Source of the DNA: Filimonas zeae
GTDB lineage: Bacteria; Bacteroidota; Bacteroidia; Chitinophagales; Chitinophagaceae
DNA: 64,000 nt
Reading direction: 5' to 3'
Assembly (NCBI RefSeq): GCF_014641615.1
Contig: NZ_BMIB01000005.1
Coordinates: 549,710 to 613,709, forward strand
Shown here: positions 17,805-25,508 of the stretch, in pieces
Numbering within the stretch: position 1 is the first letter of the stretch
Layout of the letters: each line of letters begins with the position of its first letter
Translations under genes and position numbers: made by a program
Notes under the pieces: generated by a model
What the model was told of the DNA's origin: nothing
Databases searched by the model: none
What the model saw: the letters and a program-made list of their open reading frames with translations, nothing else

Positions 17805-18791
17805 ATGAGTCCATTAACGGTTCATAAAGATTCTGTTGTATACATTCCCTGTCCGGCCTCCCATGCTACGGGTGGCACCGAGTTGCTGCACCAGTTTGTG
17901 CATCAGCTAACACAACTGGGCATAACAGCCAAACTGTTTTATTACCGCATTAAAAAAGGCGTTGATCCTATACATCCGCGTTTTCATAAGTATGTGCAGG
18001 ACTATGCCACTACTATAGAAGACAACGAAAAAAACATACTGCTGGTGCCTGAAACGCGTACAGAATACCTGTACCGGTATCAGCATATCAGAAAAGGTAT
18101 CTGGTGGCTGAGCGTAGATTTCTTTTACGATACGGCTGATGTGGACCGGTGGAGTACCCTGATGAAAATGACGGGCATTACGCGCCGGTATAACATTAAA
18201 AAGCCGGAGAAGCTGAAAATAGATCTGCACCTGGTACAAAGCCGTTACGCCGCTATTCACCTGGAAAAGCATGGTATTCATAACTATGAATATCTGTCTG
18301 ACTATCTGAATGCTTCCTTCTTCAGCGCACCGGAAACACCGTTGAGCGAAAAGCAGAACCGGGTACTGTACAATCCTAAAAAAGGCTGGGAGTTTACACA
18401 GCAGTTAATACAACAGGCACCGGAACTGAACTGGTTTCCACTGATTAACATGACGCCCGATGAGGTAGCGAAAGCATGCCATACCTCCAAAGTGTATATT
18501 GACTTTGGCAATCACCCGGGCAAAGACCGCTTTCCGCGGGAAGCCGCTATATCAGGCTGTTGCGTTATTACCGGCAAGCGTGGTGCTGCTGCCAACGACA
18601 CGGATATTCCGGTACCGGAGCAGTACAAGTTTGCAGATACGCCTGCCAGCATTCCCGCTATTATCCGGCAGATTAAACTATGCCAGGATACCTATGAAAC
18701 AGCGCGGCACGATTTTGATACTTACAGAGAAGGCATCAAAACGCAGGAACAGGAGTTTAATCATCAGTTACAGAAAATATTCTTACGGTAA
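17805..18791 (+). CDS. Glycosyltransferase-like GT-B protein of the polysaccharide locus
   Basis: The product has 328 residues, with no signal peptide. I do not recognise a precise family. The N-terminus (VYIPCPASHATGGTELLHQF) has the Gly-Gly-Thr-Glu turn found at the start of many GT-B enzymes. The later part YIDFGNHPGKDRFPREAAISGCC is arranged like the donor-site region of glycosyltransferases, where an acidic residue precedes a Gly-rich turn. It lies 6 bases after glf, and its stop overlaps the next start (TAATG). A role in transferring or processing a sugar of the polymer is inferred from context. Confidence 0.65.
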   Translation: MSPLTVHKDSVVYIPCPASHATGGTELLHQFVHQLTQLGITAKLFYYRIKKGVDPIHPRFHKYVQDYATTIEDNEKNILLVPETRTEYLYRYQHIRKGIWWLSVDFFYDTADVDRWSTLMKMTGITRRYNIKKPEKLKIDLHLVQSRYAAIHLEKHGIHNYEYLSDYLNASFFSAPETPLSEKQNRVLYNPKKGWEFTQQLIQQAPELNWFPLINMTPDEVAKACHTSKVYIDFGNHPGKDRFPREAAISGCCVITGKRGAAANDTDIPVPEQYKFADTPASIPAIIRQIKLCQDTYETARHDFDTYREGIKTQEQEFNHQLQKIFLR

Positions 18792-19804
18792 TGCATCCCG
18801 CAGACAGTTATATTGTCCTTTTAAACTACAACTCATGGCAGGATACCATAGAATGTATTGAATCGTTGTTAAAACAGAAATACGAGGGCATTTACCATAT
18901 TGTTGTGGTAGATAACGCCTCTACCAATGATTCGCGTGAGCAGTTGTTGAACTGGGCCTGTACCGTTACGCCGCTACGTGGTATTGACTACAGCCACCTG
19001 CTTTACCAGGAGGGGCAGTTTATACATGTAAACGTTAAATCGCACGCCACCATCAGCTTTGTCTGGAGCCAGTTTAACGGCGGTTTTGCGTATGGCAATA
19101 ACATTGGTATCCGCTACAGTAACCTCAATTCCTCTGACCATTTTATCTGGTTACTGAACAACGATACCATTGCTATGGAAGATACCCTGCAACAACTGGT
19201 ATCTTTTTATATAGCACAGAACAAGATTAAAAAAACAGGACTGGTAGGTTGTTTACAACGGTATTACCACGATCCTGAACTGGTGCAAACCATGTACGGC
19301 AAGTTTAACACCTGGCTGGGGCTACCGCGCGAGCATGGTGCCGGGCAGCCGGTTGCTGCCGTTAATGAAATTATAGATCAGCAGATAGATTACCTGTCTG
19401 GCGCCTGCCTGCTTACCCATACCGAGGTACTGAAAGAGGTAGGCCTGCTGTGCGAAGATTATTTTCTGTTTTACGAGGAGCTGGACTTTGCACGCCGCCT
19501 GCAAAAGGCGGGCTTTTCACTGGCCTATTGCCCCACTACCAGCATCTTGCATAAGCACGGTGCCAGCATTAACGGCCTTACCAAAGGCGGTGCTACCCCG
19601 TTTGCAGATTTTCACCATTTCAGAAGCGAGTTTATTTTCGTAAGAAAACACTACCGCTCTTACCTGCCCATGTACCTGTTTGTATGTGGCCTGCAGCTTA
19701 CCAACCGCGTTATCAAAGGACGTTTTAAAAACATCCCTTATATGATAAAAGGTGTGGAAGCAGGCCTGAGCCACAAACATGGCCAGCATCAGCATCCTGA
19801 ATAA
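18791..19804 (+). CDS. GT2 glycosyltransferase
   Basis: The product has 337 residues. It is a GT-A inverting enzyme with the opening YIVLLNYNSWQDTIECIESLL, the nucleotide-binding VVVDNASTNDS, the metal-binding DxD-equivalent LLNNDTIAMEDTL, and the acid region FLFYEELDFARRLQKAGF. The pattern matches WbbL/rhamnosyltransferase-type GT2 proteins, and Galf transfer is also possible because glf is in the same operon. The start codon overlaps the stop of the preceding gene (TAATG), so translation is coupled. A strong terminator follows. Confidence 0.87.
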   Translation: MHPADSYIVLLNYNSWQDTIECIESLLKQKYEGIYHIVVVDNASTNDSREQLLNWACTVTPLRGIDYSHLLYQEGQFIHVNVKSHATISFVWSQFNGGFAYGNNIGIRYSNLNSSDHFIWLLNNDTIAMEDTLQQLVSFYIAQNKIKKTGLVGCLQRYYHDPELVQTMYGKFNTWLGLPREHGAGQPVAAVNEIIDQQIDYLSGACLLTHTEVLKEVGLLCEDYFLFYEELDFARRLQKAGFSLAYCPTTSILHKHGASINGLTKGGATPFADFHHFRSEFIFVRKHYRSYLPMYLFVCGLQLTNRVIKGRFKNIPYMIKGVEAGLSHKHGQHQHPE

Positions 19805-19830
19805 CAGCACAACTGTTTAACGATATCATA

Positions 19831-19872
19831 AACGACCCGGTATAGGTAAAACACCCTGCCGGGTCGTTTTTA
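19831..19872 (+). terminator. Terminator of the glf operon
   Basis: A perfect 10-bp GC-rich stem (AACGACCCGG and complement) with an 18-base loop is followed by a T run. Confidence 0.85.
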
Positions 19873-20036
19873 TATAAAGTCAGCTTGTTTCCAATATGTC
19901 AAAGAACTCATCAGCCGCTTTTCCTCCGGCAGAAGCCTGGTTGAAGACGCCTCTCCCACCCCTGCTTCCGTTATCCGGTATCCGGCGACTGACTGTACAA
20001 TGATACTATCGGGGAAAGGCCGTTTGCGGGAGAAAG

Positions 20037-20090
20037 TATGCAAACGACAGTTTCAGGTATGCAAACGACAGTTTTAAGTAGGCAAACGAC
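20037..20090 (+). repeat. Three direct repeats of 21 bp (GCAAACGACA core)
   Basis: TATGCAAACGACAGTTTYARG occurs twice head to tail at 20037-20057 and 20058-20078. A third, shorter copy of the core (GGCAAACGAC) follows at 20081-20090. An inverted CGTTTGC lies just upstream at 20021-20027. The 21-bp period equals two helical turns, which suits protein binding, but it also equals seven codons. Confidence 0.7.
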
Positions 20091-20099
20091 ATCAGACGC

Positions 20100-20433
20100 A
20101 TCTCAAAGCCTTACTCAGATTACATTACACGTCTGCTACAGCCACCAGCAAGGCTTTCAGCGCACGTTTTTCAGCAACGCTTTTACCCAGGTAGCCAGTG
20201 CTTTATTGCGACAACAACAATGGAACCCCAAAGGGTACCGTTCTCTCTACTAAACGGCAGTCAAACTGTCACTGCAGGCTGATTTTTTTCTAAATACGCT
20301 GAGCGAATGGGAAGCGAACCTGTGGCGAACCCACACCGAAGGAAAGGCGAAGGAGAAAACCAGCGACAACCTGGCAGCAATGTTCTACATAGGTACAAAA
20401 AAAGGGGCCGGTAAACCGGCCCCCTTCGCTTAA
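20100..20433 (+). pseudogene. Possible decayed reading frame with one in-frame stop
   Basis: One frame reads through 20100-20433 with a single internal TAA at 20251. Before it comes FFSNAFTQVASALLRQQQWN; after it comes a composition-typical stretch including LSEWEANLWRTHTEGKAKEK and DNLAAMFYIGT. The second half has the codon bias of neighbouring genes, and the frame ends inside the terminator of the next gene. I recognise no family. This could be a relic of a gene, or chance. Apart from this and the repeats, the 640-base gap holds two terminators and nothing else I can name. Confidence 0.3.
20394..20426 (-). terminator. Terminator of the M16 peptidase pair
   Basis: The inverted repeat GGGGCCGG / CCGGCCCC has a short loop. 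On the minus strand it is followed by a run of seven T, just after the stop codon at 20446. Confidence 0.85.
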
Positions 20434-20445
20434 AAAGCAGGAAAC

Positions 20446-22530
20446 TTATTTAAAATCTGCCTCAGTAACTCCTTCGTTTAGTTTGGCTTCCGTTACCGTA
20501 AAGTTCATAGCCTGTTGCTGTCCACCGGCTTCCATGGTGTACGCAATTTTGTAGGGGATTACTACCTTACCTACTTTTCTGTAGTCGCTAAACTCCGAGG
20601 ACTGGTTTACAGAAGTACCATTTATATTTAAAGCACCTTCTGTTTTAACAAGCAATTTGGTAGCCACATCGTAATACTCCGTTTGTGTTTTACCGGCAGG
20701 GTTAACTACCTCCACGCGGTAAGCATCTTTACCATTTACCTTTTCAACACCTTTTACCTGCATTTTAAAGGCCTGGTTGCTCAGATAATCTACCTGCTCA
20801 AATAAACAGGTTTGTGTTTTTTTGGCAGCAGCTTCTTCTTCAGGCATAGGTTGTTTCTGACCACCTCTTTCTGAATAACCATTAGTACCATCAAACACCT
20901 CCTTATTTACTACATTGCCCATCATAGAAAACACCATACTGCTTTTATTGGGTGCCATAGCTTTCTGTTCAACCAATATGTTCATACCCTGCATGCTCAG
21001 GTCCATTTTCAGGTAAAGCGACTGTACTTTTTTCAGTTCTTCTGTACCGCCAATGGTTTTCAGGTAGTCGCCTATTATCACCTCTGGTTTAACAGTTACT
21101 GTCTGGGCAGCGGCAGCAGCGGTTACCGGCTGGGCATATCTGTCAAACTGGTTTACTGTGTAACCCAGCTTTTTCAGGCCTGGCTCTACGGTAGCAGCCT
21201 TACCCACTATAATAATGCGGCTGGTGGGGGCACCAAAGTACTTTACGGCTACACGCTGAATATCATCAACAGTAACTGCATTCAGCTTTTGCAGATACGT
21301 TCTGTAAAAGTCTTTAGGCAGATTGTTAAGAATAATGTTGGTAGCGTAGGTAGCAATGCGCGCGGTATTTTCCATACCCAGTGCAAAGCTGCCGTTGTAT
21401 AAAGCTTTTGCTCTGTTTAAATCTTCCAGGTCTACTTTGGTAGTGCGTATACGCTGAATTTCGTTCAGAAACTCTACTACAGCGCTGTCTGTTTTCTCGT
21501 TACGTACAGAAGCAGAAGCAGCAAAAGTGGTCTGATAACGGCCGGCAGCAATGCTGGAATAAGCGCCATAGGTAAACCCATGCTTTTCGCGCAGGTTTTT
21601 AAACAGGTAGGCATCGCTACCACCACCTAATATCTGGTTAGCCAGTAACAACGGAAAATAATCCGGGCTGCTTAAAGGCAGTTGTACCAGGTTGGCCACG
21701 CGTATTTCAGACTGTACGGCGTTAGGCACATCTACCAGGTCTATTTCTGTTTTAGCAGGGTTTTTAACCGGCGCTAATACAGGCAGGGTAAGTGTTGCGC
21801 CTTTCCATTTGCCAAAGGCTTTTTCAGCCAGTGCTTTGGCAGCTTCCGGCTTAATATCACCTACAAAAATCAGAAACCCGCGTGATGGGGTAATGTATTT
21901 AGCATAAGCCGCCTTTACATCATCCAGTGTTAAAGCATTTACAGAAGCTTCTGTTTCAAACTCACCGCTGGGGTGGTTTACGCCATAGATTAACGCAGGG
22001 GTAACACGGCCGGCAATATCCTTTACACTTCTTTCAGAACTCTTAAGTCCGGTAATGGCCTGCGATTTCAGCTTTTCAAATGATTCAGCCGGGAAAGATG
22101 GTGATTGCAACCCCTCAGCCATTAACAGAAAAGCCTGCTCAAAATAACGGGTTAAGGCAGAAGCGCCGCCACCGCTGGCACCAAGACTTATTTCTGCACC
22201 AATTTTATCGCCTGCTTCGTCAAATTCTTCTTTGGTTTTGTTTTTGGTACCCTCGTTCAGCATACCGCCCATCAGGCTTAGTACACCCGCTTTTGCACCT
22301 TCGGTAATAGGGCCGGCATCAATAGAATAAGAGGCAGATACTTTAGGCAGTTTATGGTTTTCCACTACCAGTACGGTAATGCCATTGGCCAGCTTATACG
22401 TAACGGGGTCTGCAATAGTTATTACAGGGGCGGGGCCTGCCTTGGGGCGTTTGCTCCGGTCAAGCTTAGTTTGCGCTTCTGCATTTACCAGCAATAAGGC
22501 GCCTGCTATGACAAAATATATTTTTTTCAT
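20446..22530 (-). CDS. M16 peptidase-like protein without zinc motif, fused to a LolA-like domain
   Basis: The product has 694 residues and an N-terminal signal peptide (MKKIYFVIAGALLLVNAEAQ). Residues about 35-450 form the two M16 domains. The zinc motif HxxEH is absent and replaced by LSLMGGMLNEGTKN, so this is the non-catalytic partner type. The typical R-Y pair region (LREKHGFTYGAYSSI) is present. Residues about 480-694 resemble a LolA/DUF4292-like periplasmic beta domain (MQGMNILVEQKAMAPNK, TEYYDVATKLLVK). It follows the catalytic subunit gene by 33 bases. The pair probably forms a periplasmic heterodimeric peptidase. Confidence 0.85.
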   Translation of the reverse strand: MKKIYFVIAGALLLVNAEAQTKLDRSKRPKAGPAPVITIADPVTYKLANGITVLVVENHKLPKVSASYSIDAGPITEGAKAGVLSLMGGMLNEGTKNKTKEEFDEAGDKIGAEISLGASGGGASALTRYFEQAFLLMAEGLQSPSFPAESFEKLKSQAITGLKSSERSVKDIAGRVTPALIYGVNHPSGEFETEASVNALTLDDVKAAYAKYITPSRGFLIFVGDIKPEAAKALAEKAFGKWKGATLTLPVLAPVKNPAKTEIDLVDVPNAVQSEIRVANLVQLPLSSPDYFPLLLANQILGGGSDAYLFKNLREKHGFTYGAYSSIAAGRYQTTFAASASVRNEKTDSAVVEFLNEIQRIRTTKVDLEDLNRAKALYNGSFALGMENTARIATYATNIILNNLPKDFYRTYLQKLNAVTVDDIQRVAVKYFGAPTSRIIIVGKAATVEPGLKKLGYTVNQFDRYAQPVTAAAAAQTVTVKPEVIIGDYLKTIGGTEELKKVQSLYLKMDLSMQGMNILVEQKAMAPNKSSMVFSMMGNVVNKEVFDGTNGYSERGGQKQPMPEEEAAAKKTQTCLFEQVDYLSNQAFKMQVKGVEKVNGKDAYRVEVVNPAGKTQTEYYDVATKLLVKTEGALNINGTSVNQSSEFSDYRKVGKVVIPYKIAYTMEAGGQQQAMNFTVTEAKLNEGVTEADFK

Positions 22531-22563
22531 TTTCTTTTTATTTGGTGCGTCACAAAATCAGAA

Positions 22564-23886
22564 TTACTTGGCAGGCAGGTAGTACAATACCACACGCTGG
22601 TTTTTCACCAGATACTTTTTCGCAGCTTCTCTGATTTCTTCGCGGGTAATGGAACGGATTTCATCCAGCTCCTGGTTAATCTGATTTGTGTTTTTGTTGT
22701 GGAAAGTATAACCGTTGGCCAGATTCTCTGCCACGCCCAGCATTTTGCTGTTGGCATCAACATAACCGTTTTCAAACTGGTTCTGTATTTTCTGGTAATC
22801 TGCTTCGCTGATGAGGTTGGTTTGTAACGCCACCACCTCAGCATCAATATCTGCCAGCAGCGTATCCAGAGAAGCGTTGTTGTTAGGCAGTGCCAGGGTA
22901 ATATACGCGCCATAGTCTTCTAACCCATAGTTAAACGCCGATACCTGCAGGGCATTCTTTTTATTATCTACCATTTTTTTATACAGGCGCGAGCTGGAGC
23001 CGCCGGATAATACAGCAGACATCATTTCCAGCACTTTAGAATCGCGGCTCTTCATACCGGGAATACGGTAAGCAGCAAACACCGCAGGAATCTGAATATT
23101 ACTGTCGTACACCGTGTCTACAATCTCGTGTGCCAGTGGCTGCTCGGTAATATTGGGCTGTATTACTTCGGGGCCTTTGGGAATTTCTTCAAAATAGGTT
23201 TTAACCAGTGCTTTGGTTTTTTCAATATCAATATCACCGGCAATGCTTAATACGGCATTATTAGGCGCATAAAACTTTTTAAAGAAAGCCTTAAACTCGG
23301 CCAGGGTAGCTGCATCCAGGTGCGCCATGCTGCCGATAGGCTGCCAGCGGTAAGGATGAGCGGCAAACAGGCGCTGAAAAATTTCATCAGCAAACTTGCC
23401 ATAAGGCTGGTTATCCAGGCGTTGTCTTTTTTCTTCTTTTACCACCTCGTTCTGTGTTCTTACACCTTCCTCGTTAATAACGGGGTGCAGCATACGCTCG
23501 CTTTCCAGCCACAGGCCCAGCTCCAGCTGGTTGCTGGGGAACAGCTCGTGGTAAAAAGTACGGTCCTGCGTGGTATTGGCATTGGCCTGACCACCATTGC
23601 TGGAGATAATTTTGTCAAACTCGCCGCGCTTGATATTGTCCGTGCCCTCAAACAACAGATGCTCAAAAAAGTGTGCAAAGCCGGTACGGGCTGTGTCTTC
23701 ATTTTTAGAGCCTACATGATACATTACTGATACAGCCACTACGGGGGCGGATTTATCCTGGTGGAGGATGACGTGCAGGCCATTAGCCAGGTCATACTCT
23801 GTAAACTGCACTTTTTGTGCAACAGCAACAGTACCGGTAGTTACCATAACCATTGCAGCGCCCAAAAACTTACTTCGCATACGCAT
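22564..23886 (-). CDS. M16 zinc peptidase, catalytic subunit
   Basis: The product has 440 residues with a signal peptide (FLGAAMVMVTTGTVAVAQ). The inverted zinc motif HFFEH lies at residues 72-76 (GFAHFFEHLLFEGT), with the downstream Glu ligand in NEVVKEEKRQ near residue 150. The second domain holds LSGGSSSRLYKKMV. It is a metalloprotease of the pitrilysin/processing-peptidase family that degrades peptides in the periplasm or at the outer membrane. It is the first gene of a pair with the inactive subunit. An alternative Met lies at residue 3. Confidence 0.9.
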   Translation of the reverse strand: MRMRSKFLGAAMVMVTTGTVAVAQKVQFTEYDLANGLHVILHQDKSAPVVAVSVMYHVGSKNEDTARTGFAHFFEHLLFEGTDNIKRGEFDKIISSNGGQANANTTQDRTFYHELFPSNQLELGLWLESERMLHPVINEEGVRTQNEVVKEEKRQRLDNQPYGKFADEIFQRLFAAHPYRWQPIGSMAHLDAATLAEFKAFFKKFYAPNNAVLSIAGDIDIEKTKALVKTYFEEIPKGPEVIQPNITEQPLAHEIVDTVYDSNIQIPAVFAAYRIPGMKSRDSKVLEMMSAVLSGGSSSRLYKKMVDNKKNALQVSAFNYGLEDYGAYITLALPNNNASLDTLLADIDAEVVALQTNLISEADYQKIQNQFENGYVDANSKMLGVAENLANGYTFHNKNTNQINQELDEIRSITREEIREAAKKYLVKNQRVVLYYLPAK

Positions 23887-23966
23887 ACGTTTTTTATAAT
23901 TATCAGGTGATTAAGAAATAAAGTGCAATAATAAAATCTTTATTAGCTTAGCCGGAAATAAATTAC

Positions 23967-25508
23967 ATGAACGCGCAGTTTACCGATGCCATACAGCAGG
24001 GATATCGTTTTAAAGGCGAGCAGGCCACGCTGGGATGTGCTATTTTAAACGGAGAAGCAGTTGCGGATGCCCCTGTACACCTGCCCCTGAAAACCATGAA
24101 CAGGCACGGCCTTATTGCCGGCGCCACCGGTACCGGCAAAACCAAAACACTACAGCTGATAAGCGAAATACTGAGCGATGCCAGCGTGCCTGTTTTACTG
24201 ATGGATATTAAAGGCGACCTGAGCGGTATTGCTGCACAGGGTACCATGAACGATAAAATTAAAGAACGGTACGGGAAAATGGGCCTTACCTGGCAGCCCG
24301 CTGCCTACCCGGTAGAGCTGTTAACACTGAGCGATGAAAAGGGTGCCAGATTAAGAGCTACGGTTACCGAATTCGGCCCCATTCTGTTAAGCAAAATACT
24401 GGGCCTTAACGATACGCAGAGCGGACTGGTTGCGCTGATTTTTAAATACTGCGACGACCATCAGTTACCGCTGCTGGACCTGAAAGACTTTATTAAAACC
24501 CTGCAATACATAGGCAACGAGGGTAAGGCTGAGATAGAAAAAGAATACGGTAAAATATCTACCACCAGTACCGGCACCATATTACGTAAGGTAATAGAGT
24601 TGCAACAACAGGGCGCGGAAATCTTCTTTGGTGAACCATCGTTTGACGTAAATGATCTTATCCGCATCAGCGATGATGGCCGTGGCATCATCAGCATTTT
24701 ACGGGTAACCGATATGCAAAACCGCCCCAAACTGTTCTCTACCTTTATGCTGCAGCTACTGGCTGAGTTATATGCTACCTGCCCCGAAGAAGGGGATATG
24801 GACAAGCCTAAGCTGGTAATGTTTATTGATGAAGCCCACCTGCTGTTTCAGGAAGCCACACCTGCCCTGCTGCAACAGATGGAAACGGTAATTAAACTGA
24901 TACGCTCCAAAGGCATAGGCATTTTCTTCTGCACACAAAACCCGCAGGATGTACCGGCTTCTATACTGGGGCAGCTGGGTTTAAAAATACAACACGCTTT
25001 ACGCGCTTTTACTGCGGCAGACCGCAAAACCATTAAACAGGCGGCGGAAAACTTTCCGGAAACCAGCTTTTACCAAACGGATGAACTGCTTACCCAGATG
25101 GGTATAGGGGAAGCGCTGGTAACCTTGCTGAACGAGAAAGGGATACCTACCCCATTGGTGCATACCATGCTGTGCAGCCCTAAAAGCCGTATGGATGTGC
25201 CGAGCGAAATGGAGATTGATACTATTGTAAGCAAAAGCAAACTGGCCGGCAAATACAACCGCACTATTAATAGTGAGAGTGCGTATGAAATATTAACGGC
25301 TAAACTGGAGCGCGCTGCCCGCCAGCAACAGGAGGAAGAGGAGCAGGAAGAAGCAGAAAAACCATCTTCCCGCAAAACAAAGAAGGAAGAAAGTTTCTTC
25401 GACAATCCTATTGTAAAACAGGCAGGCCGTACCGCAGCAGCTATTATTACCCGCAGCCTGCTGGGTGCTTTGGGTTTAACCAGCACCCGCAAGTCTTCTA
25501 AAAGATAA
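23967..25508 (+). CDS. HerA-like ATPase of the DUF853/YjgR family
   Basis: The product has 513 residues and is cytoplasmic. The Walker A motif GATGTGKT is at residues 52-59 and Walker B is MFIDEAHLLF near 280. The arginine-finger/sensor region FCTQNPQDVPASILGQLG is typical. The C-terminal 80 residues are charged and Gln/Glu-rich (ARQQQEEEEQEEAEKP), then basic. The family is related to HerA/FtsK DNA translocases, but its biological role is not established. Its stop codon abuts that of the convergent recQ with no bases between them and no terminator. Confidence 0.85.
   Translation: MNAQFTDAIQQGYRFKGEQATLGCAILNGEAVADAPVHLPLKTMNRHGLIAGATGTGKTKTLQLISEILSDASVPVLLMDIKGDLSGIAAQGTMNDKIKERYGKMGLTWQPAAYPVELLTLSDEKGARLRATVTEFGPILLSKILGLNDTQSGLVALIFKYCDDHQLPLLDLKDFIKTLQYIGNEGKAEIEKEYGKISTTSTGTILRKVIELQQQGAEIFFGEPSFDVNDLIRISDDGRGIISILRVTDMQNRPKLFSTFMLQLLAELYATCPEEGDMDKPKLVMFIDEAHLLFQEATPALLQQMETVIKLIRSKGIGIFFCTQNPQDVPASILGQLGLKIQHALRAFTAADRKTIKQAAENFPETSFYQTDELLTQMGIGEALVTLLNEKGIPTPLVHTMLCSPKSRMDVPSEMEIDTIVSKSKLAGKYNRTINSESAYEILTAKLERAARQQQEEEEQEEAEKPSSRKTKKEESFFDNPIVKQAGRTAAAIITRSLLGALGLTSTRKSSKR

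Noticed and set aside
20037..20090. CRISPR array
   Set aside because: There are only three short repeats with no spacers, and no cas genes in the window.
23320..23730. A 136-codon frame opposite the M16 peptidase gene
   Set aside because: It lies entirely inside a well-supported gene and has no family features.
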